Origin: Stramenopiles sp. TOSAG23-2
Taxonomy: Eukaryota > Sar
DNA length: 23,883 nucleotides
Assembly (NCBI GenBank): GCA_900128395.1
Contig: LT649477.1
Location: 1 to 23,883 of the forward strand
Direction of reading: 5' to 3'
Shown: in pieces, positions 1 through 8,538 of the stretch
How the letters are laid out: every line of letters begins with the position of its first letter
Numbering within the stretch: the stretch's first letter is position 1
Program-made: the position numbers and the translations under genes
The notes under the pieces: model-generated
What the model was told of the DNA's origin: nothing
Seen by the model: only the letters and a program-made list of their open reading frames with translations
Database searches by the model: none

Positions 1-601
1 ATATCATAATAAATCATTAGATATTTATATAAATAAATTAGGTAAAGATCATACTAATGTTGCAGATTCATATAATAATATAGCAAATGTTTATCAAGCA
101 CAAAATAAATATGATGAAGCATTAGAATATTATAATAAATCGTTAGATATTTGTATAAATAAATTAGGTAAAGATCATACTGATGTTGCAATGACATATA
201 TGAATTTAGGTAATTTAAACGAAGAAAACCTTCATAATTATAAAGTTGCATTGGAATATTATCAAAAAGCAAAACCTATATACACTAAATCACACAATGG
301 ACAATACGATGGATATTTCGATGAATCACAAAATAAATATGATGAAGCATTAGAATATTATAATAAATCATTAGATATTTATATAAATAAATTAGGTAAA
401 GATCATACTGATGTTGCAGCATCATATAATAATATAGGTAAATTAAACGAAGAAAACCTTCACAATTATAAAGTTGCATTGGAATATTATCAAAAAGCAA
501 AACCTATATACACTAAATCACACAATGGACAATACGATGGATATTTCGATGGAAGAATCCAATTTTGTAAAGATAAATTAGAAGAAGAGAGTAAAGAGTA
601 A
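1..601 (+). CDS. TPR (kinesin-light-chain-type) repeat protein, C-terminal part
   Basis: The frame is open from base 2 to a TAA at 599-601, so the gene starts left of the window. It encodes about 199 residues of tetratricopeptide repeats of the long (about 42-residue) kinesin-light-chain type. The repeated core is SYNNIGNVYQAQ-like, then NKYDEALEYYNKSLDI and NKLGKDHTDVA. These repeats form antiparallel helix pairs that usually bind other proteins, so a scaffold or adaptor role is expected; the partner is unknown. A second module, containing NLHNYKVALEYYQKAKPIY and ending in QYDGYFD, occurs twice because of a 228-bp tandem duplication. Its first copy interrupts the regular TPR pattern in mid-protein, and the second leads into a short charged tail. 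No intron or catalytic domain is visible in this part. Family assignment is firm; the function is not known. Confidence 0.9.
   Translation, partial: YHNKSLDIYINKLGKDHTNVADSYNNIANVYQAQNKYDEALEYYNKSLDICINKLGKDHTDVAMTYMNLGNLNEENLHNYKVALEYYQKAKPIYTKSHNGQYDGYFDESQNKYDEALEYYNKSLDIYINKLGKDHTDVAASYNNIGKLNEENLHNYKVALEYYQKAKPIYTKSHNGQYDGYFDGRIQFCKDKLEEESKE
101..551 (+). repeat. 228-bp tandem duplication inside the TPR gene
   Basis: Unit 1 runs 101-328 and unit 2 runs 329-551, with a constant offset of 228 bp (76 codons, frame preserved). The TPR part has diverged at several codons. The tail part (about 219-323 against 447-551) differs at only one base (cat/cac). Confidence 0.9.
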
Positions 602-637
602 ATCACACGCGCGCATCACGCACAGTATATGTCACCG

Positions 638-692
638 AAGTATATCTGTGTATAAATAAATGCAACAAGTATTTATTACGTTTGTGTTTTGT
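638..692 (+). repeat. 55-bp direct repeat, copy 1 (possible poly(A) signal cassette)
   Basis: It is identical to 863-917, 225 bp downstream. It contains AATAAA (655-660) followed by a GT-rich stretch (tttgtgttttgt), the usual order of a eukaryotic poly(A) signal and downstream element. It lies 37 bp after the TPR stop, so use as that gene's 3' end is plausible but inferred. Confidence 0.6.
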
Positions 693-862
693 ATGCTCTC
701 GTTCTTCCATCTTCCAGACCTCGTGTCGTGGTTCCCCCGTCTCTCCCGCCGTTCTTCACACTAAAACTTTTCCCTCCCATCATTCACAACTCACGACTTT
801 TATCATCTTTATCATCACCACTTTTCTTCTTCTTCTTCTTCTCTTCTTGTTCCTCCCATAAT

Positions 863-917
863 AAGTATATCTGTGTATAAATAAATGCAACAAGTATTTA
901 TTACGTTTGTGTTTTGT
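863..917 (+). repeat. 55-bp direct repeat, copy 2
   Basis: Exact second copy of 638-692, including AATAAA and the GT-rich tail. The 170 bp between the copies are pyrimidine-rich and less AT-rich than the surroundings. Confidence 0.6.
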
Positions 918-1044
918 CTTTTAAAAAGTAATATTTACTGTGTATATATTTTTGTATAACACTGGTATGTATAGAGTATGAACAAAATTGTCTAATTTCT
1001 CGAAATTATGAATATCATATTAGATTTGAATTGTTTCTTATCAC

Positions 1045-1172
1045 ACTGATGACATTAGTCGTCTAGCTAGCGATTATATTGACTTGTTACCGAGAATCCG
1101 AGAATATAACTGATGACATTAGTCGTCTAGCTAGCGATTATATTGACTTGTTACCGAGAATCCGAGAATATA
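1045..1172. repeat. 64-bp perfect tandem duplication
   Basis: Copies at 1045-1108 and 1109-1172 are identical. Each contains the palindrome CTAGCTAG and the direct pair CCGAGAAT-CCGAGAAT. It is non-coding and ends about 230 bp before the GH43-like start codon. Confidence 0.85.
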
Positions 1173-1404
1173 TAGAGACGCAACATTATACAAAACAATA
1201 AAATTAAGTCCACGCTTTATTATTAACTATTGTTATCACATTCGTTCGATCAATAAATAAATACCACTTACAAACAAGTATACATACAATACCACAAGCA
1301 GATAATATATAATTATCATTATTATCCGTCCAATCATTAAACATTAATTTAATATTCAAATTAAAGAGATACAATTTAATTATTAAACCAACAACAACAA
1401 CAAA

Positions 1405-2925
1405 ATGAACCATTCAAACAACACCACCACCACCATCCTCCTCCTCCTCTTAACCATCCTCACCACCACCACCACCACAACCTATGCATCCCTCACACTC
1501 CCAATCTACCGCACCGTTTCCTATCGTAACCACAAAAAATTCGAAACAAATTCAAAATACGACATACATGACGGTCCAATTATCCAACTTGGTACAACAT
1601 TTTATCGATATGCTATGGCATATACAAAATGTCCATTACGTGGATATGGTTTCAACGAAACAAAACATAAAATGTTTGCTACGTTTGTTGAATCAATGAC
1701 AGTATTTGGTGTTGGTTCTGGATTTGATTGTTCACAAATTGTATTAGGGACATTAGTTGGTGCTACTGGTACGTGGGGTGAAGATTGTGGGTTTAAAACA
1801 CCACATTTAGGACAAACTGTGAATATTTATAAATCAACTGATTTAACAAATTGGAAATATGTTGCAGATGCATTTACTGGTGGGCCAGATTGGTTAGTCA
1901 AAGATTCGATTATTTTTCGCCCAGCTATTGTTTATAATAAACAAAGTAAGAAATATGTCTTATGGTTAAATCGTTTACCACGTTTAAAAGATCAATTAGT
2001 TGTGAAATCATATGAAATTGCTGGTTTTGTAGTTGGTACGTCAAATTCACCAGAAGGTCCTTTTACATTTGAATCAAAGGAAGAAAATGCTATGGTACAA
2101 ATGGAACATGATGGTGGTGCTGATTTTGCAATATTACAAGATGATGATTATGATGGCAATAATAATGGCAAGCAGAACAAAGCATATATTATATATGGCG
2201 CATGGCATCATTATGGTATGGATAAATCAGATTGGAGATATGATTATTATGCTGATTGGGCAAAAGATGGACATCAAATTGCAATACAAGAATTAGATAT
2301 GGAAACATTTACAAAACCAATTGGACCAAGTATACGTATAACAACGGAAGGGCAAGAAAGTCCAAGTATATTTAAACGTAATGGTGTTTATTATGCAATA
2401 CATGGTAATTTATGTTGTTTTTGTGAACGTGGTTCAGATGCAAAAGTATTAGCATCACGACATCCATTAGGACCATATAAATATATTACAAATTTAAATA
2501 ATATTAAACCAGATAAAGATCATATTAAAGCACAAAGTAGTGGTATTATATCTGTACAAGAATACGATGGTACGATGAAATATATATGGACAGGTGATCA
2601 ATGGTTTAGTGCTAAAAATGGTATGAAAGGTAATGATCATCAATATTTTCAACCGTTAAAATTTAAAAAAGCAATGGATGGTAGTGGAATTGATATACCA
2701 TATCGTGATCCATTATGGAAAGATTGTTTTGAATTGAAATTGAAGCCATCATCAGATGTTGGTGATGATAAAAAGGACAGTTATTGCAAGGGTGGAAAAA
2801 TAGCACGTGTTGCATATGATCAAGAAGTATTAGCAAAATTATGGGAGGAACAAGAAGAGAAGAAGAAGAAGAAGAACAAAGACCCTCGCGACTACACCAG
2901 AGCAACCAACACTCTCCACACTTGA
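1405..2925 (+). CDS. Secreted GH43-like beta-propeller glycoside hydrolase
   Basis: A 506-residue intronless protein, likely secreted to act on plant- or algal-type polysaccharide. Residues 1-29 look like a signal peptide: a short polar start, ILLLLLTIL, a Thr run, and a possible cut after YAS. The body has glycoside hydrolase family 43 landmarks in order: HDGPIIQLGTTFYRY (55-69; D56 is the candidate base), IYKSTDLTNWKYVADAF (141-157), FRPAIVYNKQSKKYVLW (171-187), GGADFAIL (237-244; D240 the candidate pKa-tuning Asp) and GQESPSIFKRNGVYYAI (316-332; E318 the candidate acid). All three catalytic positions therefore appear kept. The last 35 residues are a Lys/Glu-rich tail that looks repeat-derived. 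Codons at both ends favour C, unlike the A/T-ending middle. The start follows a CAACAACAAA leader. Family is fairly sure; substrate is unknown. Confidence 0.8.
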   Translation: MNHSNNTTTTILLLLLTILTTTTTTTYASLTLPIYRTVSYRNHKKFETNSKYDIHDGPIIQLGTTFYRYAMAYTKCPLRGYGFNETKHKMFATFVESMTVFGVGSGFDCSQIVLGTLVGATGTWGEDCGFKTPHLGQTVNIYKSTDLTNWKYVADAFTGGPDWLVKDSIIFRPAIVYNKQSKKYVLWLNRLPRLKDQLVVKSYEIAGFVVGTSNSPEGPFTFESKEENAMVQMEHDGGADFAILQDDDYDGNNNGKQNKAYIIYGAWHHYGMDKSDWRYDYYADWAKDGHQIAIQELDMETFTKPIGPSIRITTEGQESPSIFKRNGVYYAIHGNLCCFCERGSDAKVLASRHPLGPYKYITNLNNIKPDKDHIKAQSSGIISVQEYDGTMKYIWTGDQWFSAKNGMKGNDHQYFQPLKFKKAMDGSGIDIPYRDPLWKDCFELKLKPSSDVGDDKKDSYCKGGKIARVAYDQEVLAKLWEEQEEKKKKKNKDPRDYTRATNTLHT

Positions 2926-2962
2926 TCCCTCTCTCTCTTTCCCCCCCCACCTTGTTTTCTGC
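2926..2962. other. 37-bp gap between convergent stops
   Basis: The GH43-like TGA (2923-2925) and the CPSF2 TGA (2963-2965, minus strand) are 37 bp apart, and the gap is largely a C/T tract. Neither gene can have a normal 3' UTR without entering the other, so overlapping antisense mRNA ends are expected. Confidence 0.8.
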
Positions 2963-5900
2963 TCAAACAAACGTAAAATGTTGATACATGATATTCCTTA
3001 CTTTATAATACAATTCACATAATGGACCTTCAATACTAAAATCATTTGGACCATGTTTAGTAATCGAAATACCCATTTCCGTCATCAAGACACCACCTTC
3101 TCGTATTTCTGTTTGTACACCTAATTTTTCATTTAAATCATTTCGCATGTCTAATAAACGTAAATCACCTACACCAACAATAGTAGTTGGTTTATTTATT
3201 AATTCTTCAATTCCAACACCACCTTTACCAATCGTAACTTTTTCGGGTGCTTTTGATAATGTCAATTGTTCCATATTTAATGCAACATGTGCAAGTTCAT
3301 TTGACGATGTCGTTGTCGTCGTAATCGCATTTTTTCCAACTGCTGCATTTTGTTTCATAATTTTATTATTTTCAACATCAGAATAAATTGCATCTAATAT
3401 ACCAATTTCATATGCACCTAACGTAGATATTTGCATTTTACGTAATAATTCATCATCAACGACAGTTTCAAAATATTTACTATCTGCATCGATTTTAATA
3501 ATATCACGTTTATCACTTGATGGTATAAATACATTTGTATTTAAATCATCTTTCACTTCAAATCCACTGGAACTTAATATTGTCGATGCAATACTGGATA
3601 ATTCATTTTGTTTCTTTTTATTACTGCTACTACTACTTTTAGCCATATCTTCTTCTTCTTCTTCTTCTGTACCAGTACCAACTAATATTAATTTTTTTGG
3701 ATTTACTTGGCGTATTAAAATACCACATGAACGATGATTTGCTAAACCTAATAATGGTGCATATTTAATTTGACATTTAATTGTTATACCACCTTTAATA
3801 ATTTCTTTACGCATAATAGTTGGTATTGCATCTTCTAAATCTTCATCTTCATCTTCTTTATCTTCGTCACTGTCATCCTCGTCCATTTCATTATTGTCTT
3901 TGTTATTTTTACTATTATTACTATTGTTATTATTATTTTTGTCACTCCCATCTGCTGTAGTCTTATTAGTAGTAGTAGTAGTAGTAGTAGTATTGGTATC
4001 ACCACCATCAACATCCATTTCATTTGCACCAACAGTTGTAAATTTTTGTGTATAACGATCTAATGTATTTTGATCTAATACTTCACCATATGCATCAAAT
4101 TCAACACGTTTGACTTTAAAATTAAACATTGGATGAACTGGTTTTGCATATTGTCCAAATTGTTTTAAATCAATTTGAAAAGCATCTTTATCTTGATTTT
4201 GATCATCTTTCACCACTTCTTCTGCACTGAATTCTAACAATTGTGCTTCAGCTTCTTTTTTCAATTGCATTGCTATACGTTCATCTTCAATTTTTTTCTT
4301 TGCATTTTCCCAATCAATTAATTGTTGTCCACTAATTTTTTCACGTATATATTTCGTGAAATTATCAATTTTAACAGATGATTGAATACCTTGAATAATT
4401 GTTTTTCCTTGTATAATATTTTTTGCTAATTTATATGAAAGTGAGGATGGATTCGAGGATGGTTTATTTGTAAAAATAATAGTATTATTTGGATTACTAT
4501 TAAATTTCGTTTCTCCTATAATATCATGTGCATAACCATAATCCATCGTTGGACTTGTAGTAAATATTACTTTTGGTGATGGTAATGCATCTAATTCTTG
4601 TTTTGTGCGTATAATTTCAATATATTTCAAATCAAATGCTTTAATACGTTTATCATCAAAATTATTTGTAACAGTTGTTGACATCCATGATAATAATAAA
4701 TTTGCAAAATCAATAACATTGAAACCGTTGTGATGTAATAATGCAATACGATAGGAACCTTTTGATTTTAATTTACCCCTGTTTTGTGTGTGTTGCGTGT
4801 GTGTGTGTATTTGGTGGTGTTAGTGGTTGTTTTTGGTGTGTGTTTGTGTGTGTGTGTGTGTGTGTTTCTATATAAATATATAATATAAACATAATTATAA
4901 ACTTACCATTCTTGATCGAAAAATAATAATAATTCTAATAAACGTGTTGAACTATCTGTTGGAAACAATACATCACCACCACTACGTAATGTGGATAATA
5001 CAGTTGATATAATATCTTTTTCAATATTGACTCTTGTATTTGTATTGTTTTTGTTTGGTTTTGAAGAAATATTAATACATTTGTTTAAATGCAATGGATT
5101 ACGTACACCACATATCATTAACGCAGGTTTTTTCAATGTATTTAATAAGGTTGGATTTAAATGTCGTTCTTTTGCATGATTTATATCAATTGCATAGACA
5201 ATACTTTCAATTTCTTTTGATATACGCCATACTGCACCACCTGTATATATATATATATATATGTAATTTTTTTTGTTAGAGTTAAATATATATTTTTTTT
5301 TATTTTGAATAGAAAGATAACATACCAAGTGTATGCCCAGCACTAAATGGTGTAATGGTCATGGAACCTTTTTCTAAACCAGTAATAGTTAAATTTTGAC
5401 GATAATTTAATGGTATAGATTTTTCACGAAAACAATATTCAATATCTTCAACAGTAAATAATTGTTTATTTTCATCTTCTTCCTCCTCGTTAATATCATC
5501 ATCATCCATATCGTTTTTTTTCACTAATAATGTATCACGTCCACTCCATCCACGATTAAATAATGCATCTAATAAACACATTTCACCTAAACGTTGTGCT
5601 GGTATTGTTAAATATACTGGTGGATTTTTTTTAAAATCAAATTGTTTTAATGCATATGGTAATGCACCAATATGATTTAAATCACCATGACTAATTAATA
5701 TCAAATCAACTTTAGATGCAATATTACGTAATGGTTCCAATATATTAATATCAAATGTTTCATCCCAACCACAATCTAATAATATAGTAACACTATCGGT
5801 TTCCAATAAAAAACATACAGGCCCATCTGTTTGTGCACCATATAATGGTTGAAATATATGGTGTGATAGTTTTGAGGATGGTGTTGTTGGTGTTGTCATG

Positions 5901-6253
5901 ATAATTTCTGGTTTGATTGTCGTATTCATCTTGTTTTGTTTTGTTTTTATTTTTGATATTGTTGGTTGTAGTTGTTCCTCTTTTGTTTTGGTGGTAGATG
6001 ATTCAGTTTCAATATCCATGTTGTTGTTGTTGTTTGATTGTTCTTCTTCGTTGTCGTCGTCGTCATCATCATCGTCATCTTGTGGTTGTTTTTCCATTTC
6101 TATGGATTCTTCTAAACGTTTGATTAATGCAGCTTTTAAACCACTCGTTTCTAATTTTCTTTTTTTTAATTCTTTTTTTAAATCATTGACTTTTAATACT
6201 TTTGGATTAATTGTACCACCTGGTGTATGTTTATTTACTTTTTTCTTCGGCAT
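2963..6253 (-). CDS. CPSF2: CPSF2/CPSF100 with N-terminal SAP domain (3 exons)
   Basis: This is the catalytically inactive metallo-beta-lactamase/beta-CASP subunit of the nuclear mRNA 3'-end processing complex, partner of the CPSF73 endonuclease. Coding exons on the minus strand are 6253-5326, 5240-4907 and 4778-2963, joining in frame to 1025 residues. Residues 20-52 are a SAP DNA-binding motif (LKVNDLKKELKKRKLE, then TSGLKAALIKRL), followed by an Asp/Glu/Asn linker. The lactamase fold starts near 131 (LYGAQTDGPVCFLLE, LLDCGWDE). The zinc motif is HGDLNH (189-194) instead of HxHxDH, as expected for a non-catalytic CPSF100. AGHTLGGAVWRIS spans the first splice site. The second half has SPKVIFTTSP (beta-CASP), acidic and Thr/Asn low-complexity segments, and a conserved end (GPLCELYYKVRNIMYQHFTFV region). 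Human CPSF2 is shorter (about 780) and has no SAP. Identification is firm. Confidence 0.93.
4779..4906 (-). other. CPSF2 intron 2 (128 nt)
   Basis: Minus-strand donor GTAAGT at 4906, acceptor CAG ending at 4779, branch-like CTAAC at 4823-4819. Splicing rebuilds a Trp codon (TG+G) in the DQEW-GKLKSKGSYR segment, matching the conserved DQIW of the family. It contains an imperfect (CA)n tract (GT on the plus strand, about 4787-4864). Confidence 0.9.
5241..5325 (-). other. CPSF2 intron 1 (85 nt)
   Basis: Minus-strand donor GTATGT at 5325, acceptor CAG ending at 5241, branch-like CTAAC at 5279-5275, and a (TA)n tract before the acceptor. Splicing gives AGHTL-GGAVW, matching the family's AGHMIGGTIW. 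Without removal the frame stops shortly after the donor. Confidence 0.92.
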
Positions 6254-6350
6254 GTTTTTTTTTTTGTTCTTTGTTATGATGTGCTTTAATATTGTATATG
6301 ATTGATTTGTATGTAACTATAAATTATTAATACAATATAATATATCTTAT

Positions 6351-6591
6351 GTTCAATGTATTCTATTCTTATACCGTAAATTATTTTTAAAATTAATATA
6401 ATATAATTATATAATACGGTCGGTGTATAGAATTATTTCTATGATGATTGTTACGTCCAATAATATAATTGTTCAATGTATTCTATTCTTATACCGTAAA
6501 TTATTTTTAAAATTAATATAATATTAATTATATAATACGGTCGGTGTATAGAATTATTTCTGTGATGATTGTTACGTCCAATAATATAATA
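6351..6591. repeat. 120-bp tandem duplication with hairpin-forming core
   Basis: Copies are 6351-6470 and 6471-6591; they differ by one inserted t and one a/g substitution. Each copy holds an imperfect inverted repeat: ATTCTAT (6360-6366) with ATAGAAT (6427-6433), and CCGTA (6374-6378) with TACGG (6415-6419), enclosing an A/T core. The second hairpin is at about 6480-6554. The shape resembles a small inverted-repeat element, but no target duplication is clear. Confidence 0.8.
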
Positions 6592-7059
6592 TTATAAATC
6601 TATCTATTAGAAGACACACAAATTATATGTATTTCTGATTGTTTCACACGCGCAGAGAGAGAGAGATATATATATAGTAAGTTGTACAATACAATACGTT
6701 TTATACAGCTAGCTGGATGGATAGATAAAGCTACTACTCATCAAGATGCATTCATTCATTATTACTACCTGTATGGACTGCTTTCTATCTATCTAAGTGA
6801 CGACAATGGACAATAATGGACCCAAATCAACCGGACTTACAAATATTGGATCATCAAAAAATCAATTTAAAAAAAGGAATTTTTTGTGAATTTTTTGTTT
6901 TTTTTTTAAATATATAACTAGACACATATATATAACTACACAAAGATATATTACTATGTAATAAAATCGGATATATTTTTGTTAAAAATATCAATAATCG
7001 GCATATCTGGAGTCATCCCAACCAAATTTCTAGAACCCTACTCTACAACTCTATCATTG

Positions 7060-7075
7060 TGCTATTCCTATGCTA
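7060..7075 (-). promoter_or_regulatory. TAGCA-N6-TAGCA motif, site 1
   Basis: The minus strand reads TAGCATAGGAATAGCA. It is one of five exact matches to TAGCATNNNNATAGCA in the window, about 484 bp upstream of the NAA10 start. A protein-binding role is inferred only from recurrence and helical spacing. Confidence 0.4.
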
Positions 7076-7120
7076 GGATTTGTCGATGAATAAAAACGAT
7101 GTTGATGCGGTGTCCATATC

Positions 7121-7170
7121 CAGCTGCTGCTGCTGTGTGCTGTGGTGCTGTGCTGCTGTGCTGCTGTGTC
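7121..7170 (+). repeat. CTG-rich minisatellite (GCTGCTGTG units)
   Basis: A CTG run passes into repeated GCTGCTGTG-like units. The same unit occurs in the opposite orientation at 13591-13640. Flanking copies of a degenerate segment begin with TGTCGATG and ATAAAAACGATG (7081-7101 and 7167-7188). Confidence 0.7.
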
Positions 7171-7340
7171 GATGTAATAAAAACGATGGTCAATGCCGTG
7201 TCTCCCATTCATCTAATGCTGTGTCCATACTACCTCCATCACACCATTCAAGCCCAGCACCCAGCACCAAGAATCATCCTCCATAACACAACATACAAAA
7301 AACATCATAAAAACTACTATTTATCATGGCTAGAAATGAA

Positions 7341-7478
7341 CAATAAACAAGTAGTTGGAAAGGCAGAGAGGGGTTTGGTTGTTTGGTTAATAGTAGTAAT
7401 AATAATAAACAATAAACAAGTAGTTGGAAAGGCAGAGAGGGGTTTGGTTGTTTGGTTAATAGTAGTAATAATAATAAT
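7341..7478 (+). repeat. 69-bp tandem duplication upstream of NAA10
   Basis: Copies at 7341-7409 and 7410-7478, essentially identical, each ending in TAG/TAA trinucleotide runs. The 69-bp length keeps a fortuitous reading frame open (a 23-residue repeat), but that frame has no gene-like features. Confidence 0.85.
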
Positions 7479-7558
7479 AATAATAACTGCCAAGATTTGA
7501 TTGATTGATCGAAGTTTTAGTAATAGTAGTAGTAGTACTTTATATATACCCCCCCACC

Positions 7559-8104
7559 ATGGTATCCATACGACGTGCGACGTTAAATGATATTATCAAT
7601 ATGCAAGATGCTAATTTACATTGTTTACCAGAAAATTATCAAATGAAATATTATTTATATCATATATTGACTTGGCCACAATTATTATACGTAGCAGAAG
7701 ATCATAATCGACATGTTGTTGGGTACGTATTGGCAAAAATGGAAGAAGATTTAAAAAAAGATGATAAACCACATGGACATATTACTAGTTTAGCCGTATT
7801 GCGTACACATAGGAAACAAGGTTTAGCAAGTCGTTTAATGCGTTGTGCACAACGTGCTATGCAAGAAGCATTTAAAGCGGAATATGTTAGTTTACATGTT
7901 CGGGAGAGTAATTATGGTGCGTTTCATTTATACAATGAAACATTAAAATATGAAATACGTAGTGTTGAGGCAAAATATTATGCCGATGGGGAAGATGCAT
8001 ATGATATGAAAAAAACATTTACAGAAGAAACGTTTAAATCATTAAAAACAGATAAGCAATTAAAAAGTGAAATAGATGAAGAGTTAAAATTAATTGGGTT
8101 TTAA
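7559..8104 (+). CDS. NAA10: N-alpha-acetyltransferase 10 (NatA catalytic subunit)
   Basis: A 181-residue GNAT enzyme that transfers acetyl from acetyl-CoA to N-termini of nascent proteins at the ribosome, normally with the NAA15 scaffold. Family landmarks are all present: [13 protein letters not shown] (23-35, with catalytic-region Glu24), [11 protein letters not shown] (54-64), HGHITSLAV (72-80), the acetyl-CoA loop RKQGLA (85-90, consensus R/QxxGxG/A), [10 protein letters not shown] (109-118) and [10 protein letters not shown] (139-148). I chose the ATG at 7559 over an in-frame ATG at 7505. It sits in a near-ideal context (CCCACCATGG), and family proteins begin about this distance before the IRRAT segment, whereas the upstream 18 residues are repeat-derived. 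The long acidic C-terminal tail of animal NAA10 is missing. Intronless; convergent with the RBBP4-like gene. Identification is firm. Confidence 0.95.
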   Translation: MVSIRRATLNDIINMQDANLHCLPENYQMKYYLYHILTWPQLLYVAEDHNRHVVGYVLAKMEEDLKKDDKPHGHITSLAVLRTHRKQGLASRLMRCAQRAMQEAFKAEYVSLHVRESNYGAFHLYNETLKYEIRSVEAKYYADGEDAYDMKKTFTEETFKSLKTDKQLKSEIDEELKLIGF

Positions 8105-8538
8105 AAAAATTTAAAATGTTAAACATTTTAATAAAAATGAAATACACGAGTAAATATTTTAAAAAAAGTAATATATTATCTTATCACGTAGCCTCCACCC
8201 TCCTCGCATTCAGACTCACCCCACATATCTCCATCAACCGGGGTCTCTCAACTCTCAACCTCGCACGCACTCAAACACACTGCACACACACTGCACACAC
8301 ATTCTCCACACTGGAAACTGAAAACTCTCTCTCTACCCTCTGCCTCTCACAACCTTCTCGTCTCTACTATGCGATGTATTATATATTTGCAAAGTACTAT
8401 ATCGCCATCATCATCATCAACAACAACACATATATATCATACTATACGACTGACTTTCACTTGTGGATCCATTATCATCCCCCCGTTGTTGTTGTTGTTG
8501 TTGTTAATAGTATTAAAATCACTCTACTACTATATTCG
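8105..8538. other. Intergenic region between convergent NAA10 and RBBP4-like genes
   Basis: No gene is supported. About 8190-8360 is C-rich with CA-type repeats; a (GTT)n run lies at about 8485-8505 and continues the trinucleotide repeats of the RBBP4-like 3' end. Long plus-strand frames here and to 8910 are antisense of repeats and lack any recognisable domain. Confidence 0.65.

Larger units (their letters stand above)
602..1404. other. Intergenic region, TPR gene to GH43-like gene
   Basis: No convincing gene is seen. It holds a duplicated 55-bp segment that looks like a polyadenylation signal, a pyrimidine-rich patch at about 693-862, and a perfect 64-bp tandem repeat at 1045-1172. A 63-codon frame across the pyrimidine patch is made of Ser, Pro and Phe runs and looks fortuitous. 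The last 200 bp are A/T-rich and end in a CAA-repeat leader just before the next start codon. Confidence 0.7.
6254..7558. other. Divergent intergenic region between CPSF2 and NAA10
   Basis: It should hold the promoters of both genes, but no promoter element can be named with confidence in this AT-rich sequence. Contents: a 120-bp tandem duplication with an imperfect hairpin (6351-6591), a GA/TA microsatellite (about 6654-6677), one TAGCA double-repeat motif (7060-7075, minus), a GCTGCTGTG-type minisatellite (7121-7170) flanked by degenerate repeats, and a 69-bp tandem duplication (7341-7478). Confidence 0.7.

Noticed and set aside
2963-4684. Independent gene starting at the ATG at 4684
   Set aside because: The frame continues upstream to a splice acceptor at 4779 and aligns with the CPSF2 beta-CASP domain, so this ATG is an internal Met.
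7099-7500. 133-codon plus-strand frame containing a repeated 23-residue block
   Set aside because: It begins inside the CTG minisatellite and is extended only because the 69-bp duplication is a multiple of three; composition is Cys/Val/Ile runs with no domain.
7505-7558. Upstream in-frame ATG of NAA10
   Set aside because: It adds 18 Val/Ile-rich residues from TAG/TAA repeats and lies before a near-ideal start context at 7559.
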